Assembly (NCBI RefSeq): GCF_049059935.1
Contig: NZ_JBMGQR010000015.1
Coordinates: 11,631-75,630 of the forward strand
Reading direction: 5' to 3'
Origin: JAURVT01 sp049059935
GTDB lineage: Bacteria > Actinomycetota > Actinomycetes > Propionibacteriales > Nocardioidaceae
DNA length: 64,000 nt
This document shows positions 30,789 through 39,816 of the stretch, one piece after another. The position numbers were made by a program, and so were the translations under genes. Position 1 is the first letter of the stretch; each line of letters starts with the position of its first letter. The notes under the pieces were generated by a model. The model saw only the letters and a list, made by a program, of their open reading frames with translations. It was not told the DNA's origin and made no database searches.

Positions 30789-31859
30789 ATGCCCCTGGGC
30801 CTGCCCGTGCCGGTCGACCTCGCACCCATGCTGGCGCGGGCCGTCGACACGGTGCCGGCCGGCGACTACGCCTACGAACCCAAGTGGGACGGCTACCGCT
30901 GCCTGCTGTTCCGCGACGGCGACGACGTGGTGCTCGGGTCGCGGTCGGGCAAGGCGCTCACGCGCTACTTCCCCGAGCTGGTCGACGCCGTCCTGGCCAG
31001 CGCGCTGCCGCGGCGGTGCGCGCTCGACGGCGAGATCGTCGTCCCCGTCGCCGGGCGGCTGGACTGGGACCGCCTCAGCGACCGCATCCACCCGTCCGCC
31101 GCCCGCGTCCGCGAGCTCGCCGCGGCCACCCCGGCCTCGTTCGTCGCGTTCGACCTGCTCGCGGACGGTGACGACTCCTGCCTCGACCTGCCGTTCTCCG
31201 ACCGCCGCGCCCGCCTGGAACGGGTGCTCGAGCCCGTCGACCCACCCCTCCACCTCAGCCGCGTGACCCACGACGTCGACGTCGCCCGGGGCTGGTTCGA
31301 CACCTTCGAGGGCGCCGGCCTGGACGGCGTGGTGGCCAAGCCCGTCGGCGCCCGCTACTCCCCCGGCCGCCGCACCATGCTCAAGGTCAAGCACCAGCGC
31401 ACCGCCGACACCGTGCTCGCCGGGTACCGCCCGCACAAGCGCTCCAGCGCCGCCCGCCCCCTGCTGGGCTCGATGCTGCTCGGCCTCTGGGACGACGACG
31501 GCGTGCTGCAGTTCGTCGGCGGCTGCGCGGCCTTCGCCGACGGCGTGCGCGCCGACCTCGCCGCCATGCTCGACGAGCTGCGCGTCGACGCCGGCGACCA
31601 CCCCTGGACGTCGGGCGAGCGCGGCGAGGACGACCGCCGTCCGGAGAACGAGCACCGCTGGAGCGGCGCCAAGGACCAGGCGTTCGTCCCGCTCGACCCC
31701 CGCGTCGTCGTCGAGGTGGCCTACGACCAGCTGCAGTCGCGACGCTTCCGTCACGCCACCCAGTTCGTGCGGTTCCGCCCCGACCGCGACCCCGCGTCCT
31801 GCACCTACGACCAGCTCGACGTCCCCGCCGCCTACGACCTGTCCGACGTCCTGCAGTGA
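30789..31859 (+). CDS. ligC: ATP-dependent DNA ligase, LigC type
   Basis: 356 residues, close to the 358 of Mycobacterium LigC. YEPKWDGYRCLL carries the adenylated Lys32. ALDGEIVVP, FVAFDLLADGD, GLDGVVAKPVGARYSPGRR and MLKVKHQRTADTVL are nucleotidyltransferase motifs III to V, and an OB domain follows. In mycobacteria LigC works in short-patch base-excision or end-joining repair. No Ku or polymerase domain gene lies beside it here. Confidence 0.9.
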   Translation: MPLGLPVPVDLAPMLARAVDTVPAGDYAYEPKWDGYRCLLFRDGDDVVLGSRSGKALTRYFPELVDAVLASALPRRCALDGEIVVPVAGRLDWDRLSDRIHPSAARVRELAAATPASFVAFDLLADGDDSCLDLPFSDRRARLERVLEPVDPPLHLSRVTHDVDVARGWFDTFEGAGLDGVVAKPVGARYSPGRRTMLKVKHQRTADTVLAGYRPHKRSSAARPLLGSMLLGLWDDDGVLQFVGGCAAFADGVRADLAAMLDELRVDAGDHPWTSGERGEDDRRPENEHRWSGAKDQAFVPLDPRVVVEVAYDQLQSRRFRHATQFVRFRPDRDPASCTYDQLDVPAAYDLSDVLQ

Positions 31860-31876
31860 CCGCCTAGGCTGGCGTC

Positions 31877-32395
31877 ATGTACTCCGTCGTGCTGCTGACC
31901 GAACAGGCCCTGACCGAGCTCGACGTGCGCCAGGTGGTGTCGCTGCACGAGGGGCTGGACGACACCGTCGAGTACCACGTGCTGCTGCCCGTCGACGACG
32001 CCGCGGCCGCCATGGCCGCCTCGCTCGGCACCCTCGGCGGCGTCGACGTCGTGCCCGTCGGCGACCCCGAGGACGTCCGGCACATGCAGCACCTCACCGA
32101 GGAGGCCGGTGCCGACCAGCTCGCCACCACCACCGCCGGGCTCGAGGCCGCCGGCCAGCAGGTCACCGGCCACCTCACCACCGACGACCCCGTCCGCGCG
32201 CTCGAGGCGCTCGTCGCCGAGGTGAAGGCCGACGAGGCCATCGTCCTCACCCAGCCGCACCTGGTGCGCGAGTTCTTCGGCCTCGACTGGGCCGCCCGCG
32301 CCAAGCGTGCCCTCGACATCCCCACCCTCCACCTGCTCGAGCACGAGACCTTCGACGAGCAGTCCGGCGGAGGGGAAGGCGTAGGTCTGATCTGA
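31877..32395 (+). CDS. Hypothetical protein, UspA-like fold
   Basis: 172 residues. It begins with alternating beta and alpha segments (MYSVVLLTEQALTELDV, VEYHVLLPVDDAA), then AIVLTQPHLVREFFGLDWAA and an acidic end. The pattern resembles a universal-stress-type Rossmann fold, but no nucleotide-binding motif is clear. TAGGCT lies 6 nt before the ATG, so the transcript is probably leaderless. Conserved in related actinobacteria by impression only. Confidence 0.6.
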   Translation: MYSVVLLTEQALTELDVRQVVSLHEGLDDTVEYHVLLPVDDAAAAMAASLGTLGGVDVVPVGDPEDVRHMQHLTEEAGADQLATTTAGLEAAGQQVTGHLTTDDPVRALEALVAEVKADEAIVLTQPHLVREFFGLDWAARAKRALDIPTLHLLEHETFDEQSGGGEGVGLI

Positions 32396-32441
32396 CGCCC
32401 GCTCGTCGGGCGTCGCGTGCGTGGCTCAGTAGGCTGGAGAC

Positions 32442-32855
32442 ATGGCCTACGACGTGGAGAAGACCGACGAGGAGTGGCGGGCTGAGCTGAGCCCGCAGGA
32501 GTACGACGTGCTGCGCAAGGCGGGCACGGAGCGGCCGTTCAGCAGCTCGTACGAGACCGACCCGACCCCCGGCGTGTACGCCTGCCGGGCGTGCGGCGCC
32601 GAGCTGTTCCGCAGCGACACCAAGTTCGACGCGCACTGCGGCTGGCCGGCCTTCTGGTCCCCGCTGGCGGGCGACCGCGTCGAGCTGATCGAGGACCGCT
32701 CGATGTTCTCGGTGCGCACCGAGGTGCGCTGCGCGCGCTGCGGCTCGCACCTGGGGCACGTCTTCGAGGGCGAGGGCTTCGGCACCCCCACCGACCAGCG
32801 CTACTGCATCAACGGCGTCAGCCTGACCCTGGAGCCGGACGCCGACAAGGCCTAG
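32442..32855 (+). CDS. msrB: Peptide-methionine (R)-S-oxide reductase
   Basis: 137 residues, full MsrB length. Cys122 in RYCINGVSL is catalytic, and Cys48, Cys51, Cys97 and Cys100 form the zinc site (CRAC, CARC). CGWPAFWSP and GHVFEGEG are conserved. It reduces methionine-R-sulfoxide in proteins with thioredoxin. TAGGCT lies 6 nt before the ATG, another leaderless start. Usual MsrB reads RYCINS; here the Ser is Gly. Confidence 0.93.
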   Translation: MAYDVEKTDEEWRAELSPQEYDVLRKAGTERPFSSSYETDPTPGVYACRACGAELFRSDTKFDAHCGWPAFWSPLAGDRVELIEDRSMFSVRTEVRCARCGSHLGHVFEGEGFGTPTDQRYCINGVSLTLEPDADKA

Positions 32856-32877
32856 CGCCCCCGATAGCCTGAGGCCC

Positions 32878-33465
32878 ATGGGGCTGTCGGCGAGGAACAC
32901 CCGGGTGGTCGCGGTGGCGGTCGTCGTCGTGATCGGCGTCGCCGCCGCCGGCTTCCGCGTCTACCAGGACCGCGCCGCCGACCTCGTCAGCCCGGGCGCC
33001 GCCGGCACCAACCGGTTCGTCGCGTCGTCGCAGCCCGAGACCTCCTACGTGGTCGAGGGCCTCGACGTGTGCCTCGACCGCCCCGGTGACGTGACCATCA
33101 CCGACGTGTCCTTCGTGACCAACCAGGGCGGCGCGCGCGTCACCGCGTGGGGGGTGCGACCGCAGCTGGCCACGCGCGGCGCCGACCCGTCCCAGCCCAG
33201 CACCCTCGGTCGCCGCGGGGGCTTCGAGCGACGCGACGTGACGCGCACCTGCGGCGCTCCGACGGACTCCTCCGAGCTCGCGCTCGAGGTGCGCAAGTCC
33301 GCGCCCGGCCTGGGCCGTGGCCTCGACCTGCGGATCACCTACGACACCGGCCTGTTCACCCGCGAGCTCGAGGTCGAGATGGACGTCGTGCTCTGCGGTC
33401 CCGAGACCGGGTCGACGTCGGTCAGCCGGGCCTGCGCCGACATCGAGAGCGCCGAGGCCGGCTGA
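32878..33465 (+). CDS. Membrane-anchored hypothetical protein
   Basis: 195 residues. One N-terminal membrane segment (about 9-28) is followed by an extracytoplasmic domain with beta-rich pattern and four cysteines (LDVCLDR, TRTCGAP, DVVLCGP, SRACADI), which may form two disulfides. TAGCCT lies 7 nt before the ATG. The gene is convergent with chdC, with 18 bp between them. The function is unknown. Confidence 0.62.
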   Translation: MGLSARNTRVVAVAVVVVIGVAAAGFRVYQDRAADLVSPGAAGTNRFVASSQPETSYVVEGLDVCLDRPGDVTITDVSFVTNQGGARVTAWGVRPQLATRGADPSQPSTLGRRGGFERRDVTRTCGAPTDSSELALEVRKSAPGLGRGLDLRITYDTGLFTRELEVEMDVVLCGPETGSTSVSRACADIESAEAG

Positions 33466-33483
33466 GCCCAGTACCTGGACCCG

Positions 33484-34206
33484 TCAGGGCAGGGTGGCGA
33501 GCAGCTGCGGGACGCCGCGGAGGCGGCCGGTGTAGAAGGGGATCTCGTCGCGCACGTGCAGGCGCGCGCGGGTGGCGCGCAGGTCGCGCATGAGGTCGAC
33601 GATGCGGTGCAGCTCGTCGGCCTCGAACGCCAGGATCCACTCATAGTCGCCGAGGGCGAACGACGAGACGGTGTTGGCGCGGACGTCGGGGTAGTCGCGG
33701 GCCGCCATGCCGTGCTCGCGGAGCATGTCGCGGCGCTCGTCGTCGGGCAGCAGGTACCACTCGTACGAGCGCACGAAGGGGTACACGCAGATGTAGGGGT
33801 GCGTCTGCTCCCCGGCCATGAACGCCGGGATGTGCGCCTTGTTGAACTCTGCCGGGCGGTGCAGCGCCATCTGCGACCACACGGGCGCGAGGTGCTGGCC
33901 GAGCTCGGTGCGGCGCAGGGCCTGGTAGGCGTCCTGCAGCTGGTCCGACGACGGCGCGTGCCACCAGACCATCAGGTCGGCGTCGGCACGCAGGCCGCTG
34001 ACGTCGTAGAGCCCGCGGACGACGACGTCCTGCTCGGCCAGGGACGCGAACAGCTCCTCCACCTCGCCGACGGCCTTCGCGCGGTCGACGTCGCCGAACG
34101 GGACGGCCAGACGGAACACCGACCACATCGTGTAGCGGACGGTCTCGTTGACCTCCTTGGCGATCTTGCCGTGGTGCGGGACCTTGCCGGAGGTGTCAGT
34201 GCTCAT
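33484..34206 (-). CDS. chdC: Coproheme decarboxylase (HemQ/ChdC)
   Basis: 240 residues of the chlorite-dismutase fold. RYTMWSVFRLAVPFGD at the start, NKAHIPAFMAGEQTHPYICVYPFVRSYEWYLLP with the haem-ligand His and the catalytic Tyr region, and YEWILAFEADELHRIVDLMRDLR at the end. In actinobacteria ChdC converts coproheme to haem b with peroxide. It overlaps the upstream cgoX gene by 11 bp, so the two are translationally coupled. Confidence 0.92.
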   Translation of the reverse strand: MSTDTSGKVPHHGKIAKEVNETVRYTMWSVFRLAVPFGDVDRAKAVGEVEELFASLAEQDVVVRGLYDVSGLRADADLMVWWHAPSSDQLQDAYQALRRTELGQHLAPVWSQMALHRPAEFNKAHIPAFMAGEQTHPYICVYPFVRSYEWYLLPDDERRDMLREHGMAARDYPDVRANTVSSFALGDYEWILAFEADELHRIVDLMRDLRATRARLHVRDEIPFYTGRLRGVPQLLATLP

Positions 34207-35623
34207 GGGTCCATTGTGGCGCGGCCCCGGTGGTGGTGCGCCAGCGGTCCGCGACGCGTCCGGCCGCGGCACGAGCGCCCGCGACGACGGCCGGGATGCC
34301 GACGCCGTGGTAGGCCGCGCCGCACAGCTCCAGGCCCGGGACGCGGGCGACGGCGTCCTCGACGGTGGCGATCCGCTCGGCGTGGCCGACGGTGTACTGC
34401 GGCAGCGCGCCGCCCCACCGGTGCACGTGCGCGTCGACGAGGGGGCCGCGCAGACCGGCGGCCTCGGCGAGGTCGGCCATCGCCAGCTCGACGAGCTCGT
34501 GGTCGTCGCGCTGCAGCAGCGCCTCCTCCCCCGCGCGGCCCACCGAGGTGCGCAGGACGAACGGCCCGCCGTCGGCGGGCTCCAGCCAGCCCCACTTGCG
34601 CGACGAGAAGGTGGCCGCCTTGATCGAGCGCCCATCGACCGGCGGCACCAGGAAGCCCGAGCCGAGGGCGGGGTCGATCGTCGCGGGATCGACGGCCAGC
34701 GTCACGATCGCCATGCTCGCGTACTTCACCTCGCGCAGCGCGCGGGCGGCGACGGGTGCGACCTCGCCCACCAGCCGGGCGGTGGGGGCGCCGGGGACGG
34801 CGAGCACCACGGCGTCGACGTCGAGCACGACGGGGTGCGTGGTGGGTCCGTGGACGAGCCGCCAGCCGTCGGCGGTGCGGTGCAGCTCGCGGACCGTCGC
34901 GCCGAGCACCACGTCGGCCCCGGACGCGGCGGCGACGGCGTCGGGCAGGCGTCCGATGCCGCCTCGGATGCCCGCGAAGACCGGCGTGGTGGCCCCGCCC
35001 GCGGCCGAGCGGGTGCGCGCGAGGCTGCCCGCCGCGGCCGCGACCAGGCGCGTGCGGCCGTCGACCAGAGCCGCCACCTGCGGCGCGGCCGACGTCAGCG
35101 AGAGCCGGTGGGCGTGCCCCGCGTAGACGCCGCCGAGCAGGGGCTCGACGAGGCGGTCGACGACCTCCCGTCCGAGACGGGACGCCACGAAGTCGCCGAC
35201 GCTGACGTCGCGCTCGGGCAGGGCACGAGGCACGTCGGCGCGCGTCCGCAGGACGCCCGACCTGGACAGGACGCCGCTCGCCGCGAGCGCCGCGCGGTCG
35301 GCCGGCACGCCCATCACGGTGGGCGGCATCGGGCGCAGCGCGCCACGCGTCCAGATGGCGGCGCCGACCTTGTTGGGGTGGACGACGTCGTCGGCCAGGC
35401 CCACGCGGCGGGCGAGGTCGGTGCCCTCGGGGCGCCGGGCCAGCATCGACTCGGCGCCGGTGTCGACCCGCACGCCGCCCACCTCGCGCGTGCCCAGCTT
35501 GCCACCGAGCTGCGGGGCCGCCTCGAGCAGCGTGATCTCGGCGTCGTGGAGGCGGTCGCGCAGCTCCAGCGCAGCGGTGACGCCGGCGATCCCGCCGCCG
35601 ACCACCGCCACCCGGATCGGCAT
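34196..35623 (-). CDS. cgoX: Coproporphyrinogen III oxidase (CgoX, formerly HemY)
   Basis: 475 residues, FAD enzyme. RVAVVGGGIAGVTAALEL binds FAD, TLLEAAPQLGGKLGTREVGG follows, and the C-terminus has GLELCGAAYHGVGIPAVVAGARAA. It sits between hemE and chdC, which fits the coproporphyrin-dependent pathway: oxidation of coproporphyrinogen III to coproporphyrin III. Its ATG overlaps the hemE stop (TGATG). A classical protoporphyrinogen oxidase role is less likely because the partner is ChdC. Confidence 0.88.
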   Translation of the reverse strand: MPIRVAVVGGGIAGVTAALELRDRLHDAEITLLEAAPQLGGKLGTREVGGVRVDTGAESMLARRPEGTDLARRVGLADDVVHPNKVGAAIWTRGALRPMPPTVMGVPADRAALAASGVLSRSGVLRTRADVPRALPERDVSVGDFVASRLGREVVDRLVEPLLGGVYAGHAHRLSLTSAAPQVAALVDGRTRLVAAAAGSLARTRSAAGGATTPVFAGIRGGIGRLPDAVAAASGADVVLGATVRELHRTADGWRLVHGPTTHPVVLDVDAVVLAVPGAPTARLVGEVAPVAARALREVKYASMAIVTLAVDPATIDPALGSGFLVPPVDGRSIKAATFSSRKWGWLEPADGGPFVLRTSVGRAGEEALLQRDDHELVELAMADLAEAAGLRGPLVDAHVHRWGGALPQYTVGHAERIATVEDAVARVPGLELCGAAYHGVGIPAVVAGARAAAGRVADRWRTTTGAAPQWTHEH

Positions 35624-36663
35624 CAGACCGGGTAGGCGTGGACGAAGTCGACGAGGCGGGCCAGCTGGTCGGGGTCGGTGGCCGGCAGCACGCCGTGACC
35701 GAGGTTGAACACGTGCCCGGGTGCGGAGCGTCCGGCCTCGATCACCTCGGCGGCGCGCGCGGTCATCACGTCGGTGGGTGCGAAGACGAGCGTCGAGTCG
35801 AGGTTGCCCTGCAGCGCCTTGCCGCCGCCGACGCGCTTGGCGGCCTCGTCGAGCGGCACGCGCCAGTCGACGCCGACGACGTCCGCGCCGGCCTCGCCCA
35901 TGGAGTGCAGCAGCTCGCCGGTGCCCACCCCGAAGTGGATGCGCGGCACGCCGAGGTCGGCGACGTCGGCCAGCACGCGCTCGGAGTAGGGGCGGACGTA
36001 GCGCTCGTAGTCGGCCAGCGACAGCGTGCCGGCCCACGAGTCGAACAGCTGGACGGCCGACGCCCCCGCCTCGACCTGCACGCGCAGGAACCGTGCCGAG
36101 ATCCGCGCCAGGGACGACATCAGCGCGTCCCACGTCTCGGGGTCGCCGTACATCAGCGCCTTGGAGTGGCGGTGGTCCTTGGACGGCCCGCCCTCCACCA
36201 GGTACGACACGAGCGTGTACGGCGCGCCGGCGAAGCCGATGAGCGGCGTCGAGCCGAGCTCGCCCACCAGGCCCTGGACGGACTGCGTCACGTAGTCGAC
36301 GTCGTCGGGCTCCAGGTCGCGGAGCTGCGAGACGCCGGCGAGGTCGCGGATCGGGTTCGCGACCACCGGACCGGTGCCCGGCACGATGTCGAGGTCGACG
36401 CCGATGGCCTTGAGCGGCACCACGATGTCGGAGTAGAAGACGGCCGCGTCGACGCCGTAGCGGCGCACCGGCTGCATGGTGATCTCGACGACCATGTCGG
36501 GGCGCCGGCACGACTCGAGCATCGGGACGCCCTCGCGCAGCGCGCGGTACTCGGGCAGCGAGCGGCCGGCCTGACGCATGAACCACACGGGCGTGTGGGG
36601 GACGGCCTCGCCGCGACAGGCGCGGAGGAAGGCCGACGAGCTGAGGTCGGGAAGGTCTGCCAC
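35623..36663 (-). CDS. hemE: Uroporphyrinogen decarboxylase
   Basis: 346 residues. TPVWFMRQAGRSLPEYRALR is the family signature, followed by FYSDIVVPLKAIGVDLDIVPG, LIGFAGAPYTLVSYLVEGGPS, FDSWAGTLSLADYERYV and GNLDSTLVF. It removes four carboxyl groups to give coproporphyrinogen III. The GTG at 36,663 with GGGAGGA upstream gives the normal length. A longer in-frame start adds an Arg-rich stretch unlike the family. First gene of hemE-cgoX-chdC. Confidence 0.94.
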   Translation of the reverse strand: MADLPDLSSSAFLRACRGEAVPHTPVWFMRQAGRSLPEYRALREGVPMLESCRRPDMVVEITMQPVRRYGVDAAVFYSDIVVPLKAIGVDLDIVPGTGPVVANPIRDLAGVSQLRDLEPDDVDYVTQSVQGLVGELGSTPLIGFAGAPYTLVSYLVEGGPSKDHRHSKALMYGDPETWDALMSSLARISARFLRVQVEAGASAVQLFDSWAGTLSLADYERYVRPYSERVLADVADLGVPRIHFGVGTGELLHSMGEAGADVVGVDWRVPLDEAAKRVGGGKALQGNLDSTLVFAPTDVMTARAAEVIEAGRSAPGHVFNLGHGVLPATDPDQLARLVDFVHAYPV

Positions 36664-36734
36664 CCCCCGATCCTCCCAGCCCCGACGGCGCGTCGCAGCC
36701 GCGGGGCGACGCCCCGTGCGCCTACGCTGCGAGC

Positions 36735-37331
36735 ATGCCCGCCCGCAAGGAGCTGGACGGCCCCCCGGCCGAGTTCTCCCGCGCGGTGTCACAGCTGCGC
36801 GAGGCTCCCTTGAGACCAGAAGTCGTCTGCGAGCAGATGCCCGCACCCAGCCGCATCGCTCCGCACGCCTTCGCCATGAGCGGCGACGTCGTCGTGGCCG
36901 GCGAGGAGCTCGGCACCGGCCGCATCGTGCTGCTGCACGACCCCGCCGGCAACGACGCCTGGCGCGGCACGTTCCGCCTGGTCACCTTCGCCCGTGCCGA
37001 CGTCGACCCCGAAATGGCCGCCGACCCCGTCCTGCCCGAGGTGGGCTGGAGCTGGCTCGTCGACGCGCTCGACTCGCGCGGCGCGGAGGCGGTCGCCCCC
37101 AGCGGGAGCGTCACCACCGTGCGCACCGAGGGCTTCGGCGGCATGTCCGCCGACGGCGGCTCGGCGCAGGTCGAGATCCGCGCGTCCTGGACGCCCGGCG
37201 GCGACGGCGACGTCGCGGCCCACGTCAGCGCCTGGGGCGACCTGCTGTGCACCGTCGCCGGACTGCCCCCGCTCGCCGCGGGCGTCGTGCCGATGCCCAA
37301 CCGGCGGGGCGGGCTCGGTCCTCGCCGGTGA
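36735..37331 (+). CDS. DUF3000 protein
   Basis: 198 residues. PPAEFSRAVSQLREAPLRPE, then ISRIAPHAFAMSGDV-like SRIAPHAFAMSGDVVV, and EVGWSWLVDALDSRGA mark the actinobacterial DUF3000 family. TACGCT lies 6 nt before the ATG, so the gene is probably leaderless. It overlaps the ribonuclease D gene by GTGA. This DUF3000-RNase D arrangement is common in actinobacteria. Function unknown, possibly linked to RNA metabolism. Confidence 0.85.
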   Translation: MPARKELDGPPAEFSRAVSQLREAPLRPEVVCEQMPAPSRIAPHAFAMSGDVVVAGEELGTGRIVLLHDPAGNDAWRGTFRLVTFARADVDPEMAADPVLPEVGWSWLVDALDSRGAEAVAPSGSVTTVRTEGFGGMSADGGSAQVEIRASWTPGGDGDVAAHVSAWGDLLCTVAGLPPLAAGVVPMPNRRGGLGPRR

Positions 37332-38608
37332 CCGACGCCCCTGACGCCCCCGAGGCCGCGGGCGTCGACGCCACCGAGCCGGAGGAGACGCTGCCGCCGC
37401 TCCGGCTCCGCGACCCCCTGCCGCCGGTGGTCGACACCCCCGACGCGCTGGCCGAGGTCGTCCGCGCGGTCGCGGCCGGCACCGGACCGGTCGCGCTCGA
37501 CGCCGAGCGCGCGTCGGGCTACCGCTACTCCGCCCGCGCCTACCTGGTGCAGCTGCGCCGCGAGGGCGCCGGCACGTTCCTCATCGACCCGATCCCGTTC
37601 GGCGACCTCAGCGCCCTCGACGACGCCATCGGCGACGCCGAGTGGCTGCTGCACGCCGCCAGCCAGGACCTCGTGTGCCTGGCCGAGCTGGGCCTGCGTC
37701 CGCGCGCGCTGTTCGACACCGAGCTCGCCGGACGCCTGCTCAACCTGCCCAAGGTGGGGCTCGCGTCGCTCGTCCACGACCTGCTCGGCCACACCCTGGC
37801 CAAGGAGCACTCCGCGGCCGACTGGTCCACGCGTCCGCTGCCCGAGCCGTGGCTGGAGTACGCCGCGCTCGACGTCGAGGTGCTCGTCGAGCTGCGCGAC
37901 ATCCTCGACGAGCGCCTGCGCGCCGCCGGCAAGCGCGAGTGGGCGGCCGAGGAGTTCGAGGCGCTGCTGTCGTTCGACGGACCCCGTCGCCGCGAGGAGC
38001 CGTGGCGCCGCACGTCGGGCATCCACAAGGCCCGCGGACGACGCGCGCTGGCGCTCGTCCGGTCGCTGTGGACCCGCCGCGACGAGATCGCCGAGCGTCG
38101 AGACACCACGCCCGGGCGCATCCTCCCCGACGCCGCGATCCTCGAGATCGCGTCCACCCAGCCGGCCGACCGTTCCGCGCTGCGCAGCCTCGGCGCCCTG
38201 CGCAACCGCGGGCCCCGCCGGTTCCTGGACGACTGGTGGGAGGCGGTCGAGGAGGGCATGGCCGTCCCCGAGAGCGACCTCCCGCGCACGTCCCAGCGTC
38301 TCGACGGCCCGCCGCCGCCGCGCCTGTGGGCCGACCGCAACCCCGAGGCCGCCGCCCGGCTCACCGGTGCCCGCGAGGTCGTCGCATCGCTGGCCGAGGA
38401 GCACGACCTGCCGCTCGAGAACGTCCTGCTGCCCGACGCCCTGCGCCGTCTCGCCTGGGAGCCGCCCGCCGAGCCCGACGCCGCCGCGATCGGCGCGTTC
38501 CTCACGGGCCTCGGCGCGCGTCCGTGGCAGGTGGGGCTGGTGGCCGAGAGGCTCGCCGCGGCCTTCGCCGACGCGCGTGCCGACGGCGACGCGTCCGCCG
38601 ACGACTGA
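37328..38608 (+). CDS. Ribonuclease D family 3'-5' exonuclease with HRDC domain
   Basis: 426 residues. DEDD motifs are visible: ALDAERASGYRYS (Asp, Glu), LHAASQDLVCL (Asp) and YAALDVEVLVEL (Tyr-x3-Asp). An HRDC domain (RALALVRSLWTRRDEIAERR) and a C-terminal helical part follow. RNase D trims tRNA and other stable RNA 3' ends. The GTG start overlaps the DUF3000 stop. Reported as rnd-like. Substrates in actinobacteria are not well known. Confidence 0.88.
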   Translation: MTDAPDAPEAAGVDATEPEETLPPLRLRDPLPPVVDTPDALAEVVRAVAAGTGPVALDAERASGYRYSARAYLVQLRREGAGTFLIDPIPFGDLSALDDAIGDAEWLLHAASQDLVCLAELGLRPRALFDTELAGRLLNLPKVGLASLVHDLLGHTLAKEHSAADWSTRPLPEPWLEYAALDVEVLVELRDILDERLRAAGKREWAAEEFEALLSFDGPRRREEPWRRTSGIHKARGRRALALVRSLWTRRDEIAERRDTTPGRILPDAAILEIASTQPADRSALRSLGALRNRGPRRFLDDWWEAVEEGMAVPESDLPRTSQRLDGPPPPRLWADRNPEAAARLTGAREVVASLAEEHDLPLENVLLPDALRRLAWEPPAEPDAAAIGAFLTGLGARPWQVGLVAERLAAAFADARADGDASADD

Positions 38609-38657
38609 CCTCGGACGAACGCGCGCGGACGTTGTCCGCGGGTCCTACGCTTTGCGC

Positions 38658-39263
38658 ATGTCCGCACCCCGGCACCACCGCCCCGCGTTCCTCGGGGAGG
38701 ACTTCTTCGACTCGCTGCCCGGCGACGACGACCCCGCGCTGCGCACCGCCGCGGGTGCGCGCGTCGCGACGCTGATCGTCCGCGGGGCGCGCACCGACGA
38801 CGACCAGGGGCTGGTCGACCGGGTCGTCCGGCTCACCGACGAACACGGGCTCGACACCCTCGCCGACCTGTGGGCCGGCTCCCCCACCGACTCGCTGTCG
38901 GGCGTCCTGTGGCGCCTGTACGTGCTGCGCGCGTGGGTGCGGCGCGAGCCCGCCCGCGCATCACGCGAGTTCGACGCCGGGCGCCGCTTCGCCCCCGTCG
39001 ACGAGGTCGTCGCAGGCGTCGTCGACCCACCCGGCCCCCAGGAGGTCGCGCACCTCGTCGACACCGTCGTGGCCGGCGTCGTCTCCGGCGACTTCGCCGA
39101 CACCCTCGACCGAGCCTCGGCCTTCGCCCGCCTCGTCGGCGTCGGCCGCGCCCACCTCTCCGAGGACCCGCCCGCCTCCGTCGAGTCCGCCGCTCGCCTC
39201 GTCGCCACCGCCGACGTCCTCCGCGACGCCGCCCGCCTCGAGCGCGCCGGCTCCCTCACCTGA
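38658..39263 (+). CDS. Conserved actinobacterial hypothetical protein
   Basis: 201 residues. The N-terminus RPAFLGEDFFDSLPGDDDPAL and SGVLWRLYVLRAWVRREP recall a conserved actinobacterial family sometimes misannotated as an RNA polymerase subunit. It is all-helical and acidic, without motif. TACGCT lies 6 nt before the ATG, so the transcript is probably leaderless. It is followed by a 553-bp gene-free stretch. Confidence 0.72.
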   Translation: MSAPRHHRPAFLGEDFFDSLPGDDDPALRTAAGARVATLIVRGARTDDDQGLVDRVVRLTDEHGLDTLADLWAGSPTDSLSGVLWRLYVLRAWVRREPARASREFDAGRRFAPVDEVVAGVVDPPGPQEVAHLVDTVVAGVVSGDFADTLDRASAFARLVGVGRAHLSEDPPASVESAARLVATADVLRDAARLERAGSLT

Positions 39264-39295
39264 CCCCGTCCCCCACCCCCCTGCCCCGTCCCCAA

Positions 39296-39597
39296 CCGCC
39301 GAGTGGCGCAAATTCGGGGTCGACACGCGCGATCCGGCCCGGATCTGCGCCACTCGTGCCGGGTTTTGCGCCACTCGAGGGCTGGACGCGCCCGGGTGCG
39401 GACCCCGTCACGTCCGCGATCGCGGCGACGGACGGACCAGGCCGGGGTCGACGTCCGACCGACGCTCTCCTCCGCACCCTCCGCACCGCGATAGCACCCT
39501 CCGCGGTGCGACCGCCGAGTGGCGCAAAAGCCGAACCGAGTGGCGCAAGTTCGGGCTCCCGACCGCGTGTCGACCCCGAGTTTGCGCCGCTCGGCGG
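39296..39597. repeat. 302-bp MITE-like element with 34-bp terminal inverted repeats
   Basis: Left end 39,296-39,329 and right end 39,564-39,597 match as inverted repeats at 32 of 34 positions. Inside and at the ends the motif GAGTGGCGCA occurs on the plus strand at 39,301, 39,517 and 39,538, and on the minus strand at 39,346, 39,367 and (one change) 39,583. No ORF of its own is credible. It lies in the gene-free gap 39,264-39,816 between convergent genes. Confidence 0.75.
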
Positions 39598-39730
39598 GTG
39601 GGGGGAGGCGGAGTCGGCGGGAGGGGAAGACGAAGTCAGCGGGCGGGGGAAGGGGGATTCCCGGTCGGTGGGTGGGATTGCTCACCGGGGTTCGGCTGGG
39701 GTGGAGGGCCGCGCTCGGATAGCCTGTTCT
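39598..39730. other. G-rich non-coding tract
   Basis: The stretch after the inverted-repeat element has many G runs on the plus strand (for example GGGGGAGGCGG and GGGCGGGGGAAGGGGG). It holds no credible gene. G-quadruplex formation is possible but unproven. Confidence 0.35.
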
Positions 39731-39816
39731 CGGCGTCGGGCTGCGGATGCCCCGGGTCCCAAAATTAGCCGCCACGAGCGGCCATGCGCCGTGAGGTGCA
39801 CCCAGCCCGACGCCAC

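Noticed and set aside
34196..36586. A 796-residue protein covering cgoX and the hemE region
   Set aside because: The first 320 residues are the wrong frame of hemE; cgoX starts at 35,623 with a TGATG coupling.
36664..36846. Extended N-terminus for uroporphyrinogen decarboxylase
   Set aside because: The extra 61 residues are Arg-rich and overlap the divergent promoter; family length fits the GTG at 36,663.
39296..39597. CRISPR-like array of GAGTGGCGCA repeats
   Set aside because: Repeats are only 10 bp, lie on both strands and have irregular spacing; there are no cas genes.
39598..39730. G-quadruplex regulatory element
   Set aside because: G runs are common in this GC-rich DNA and no gene start lies close enough to be controlled; kept only as a low-confidence tract.
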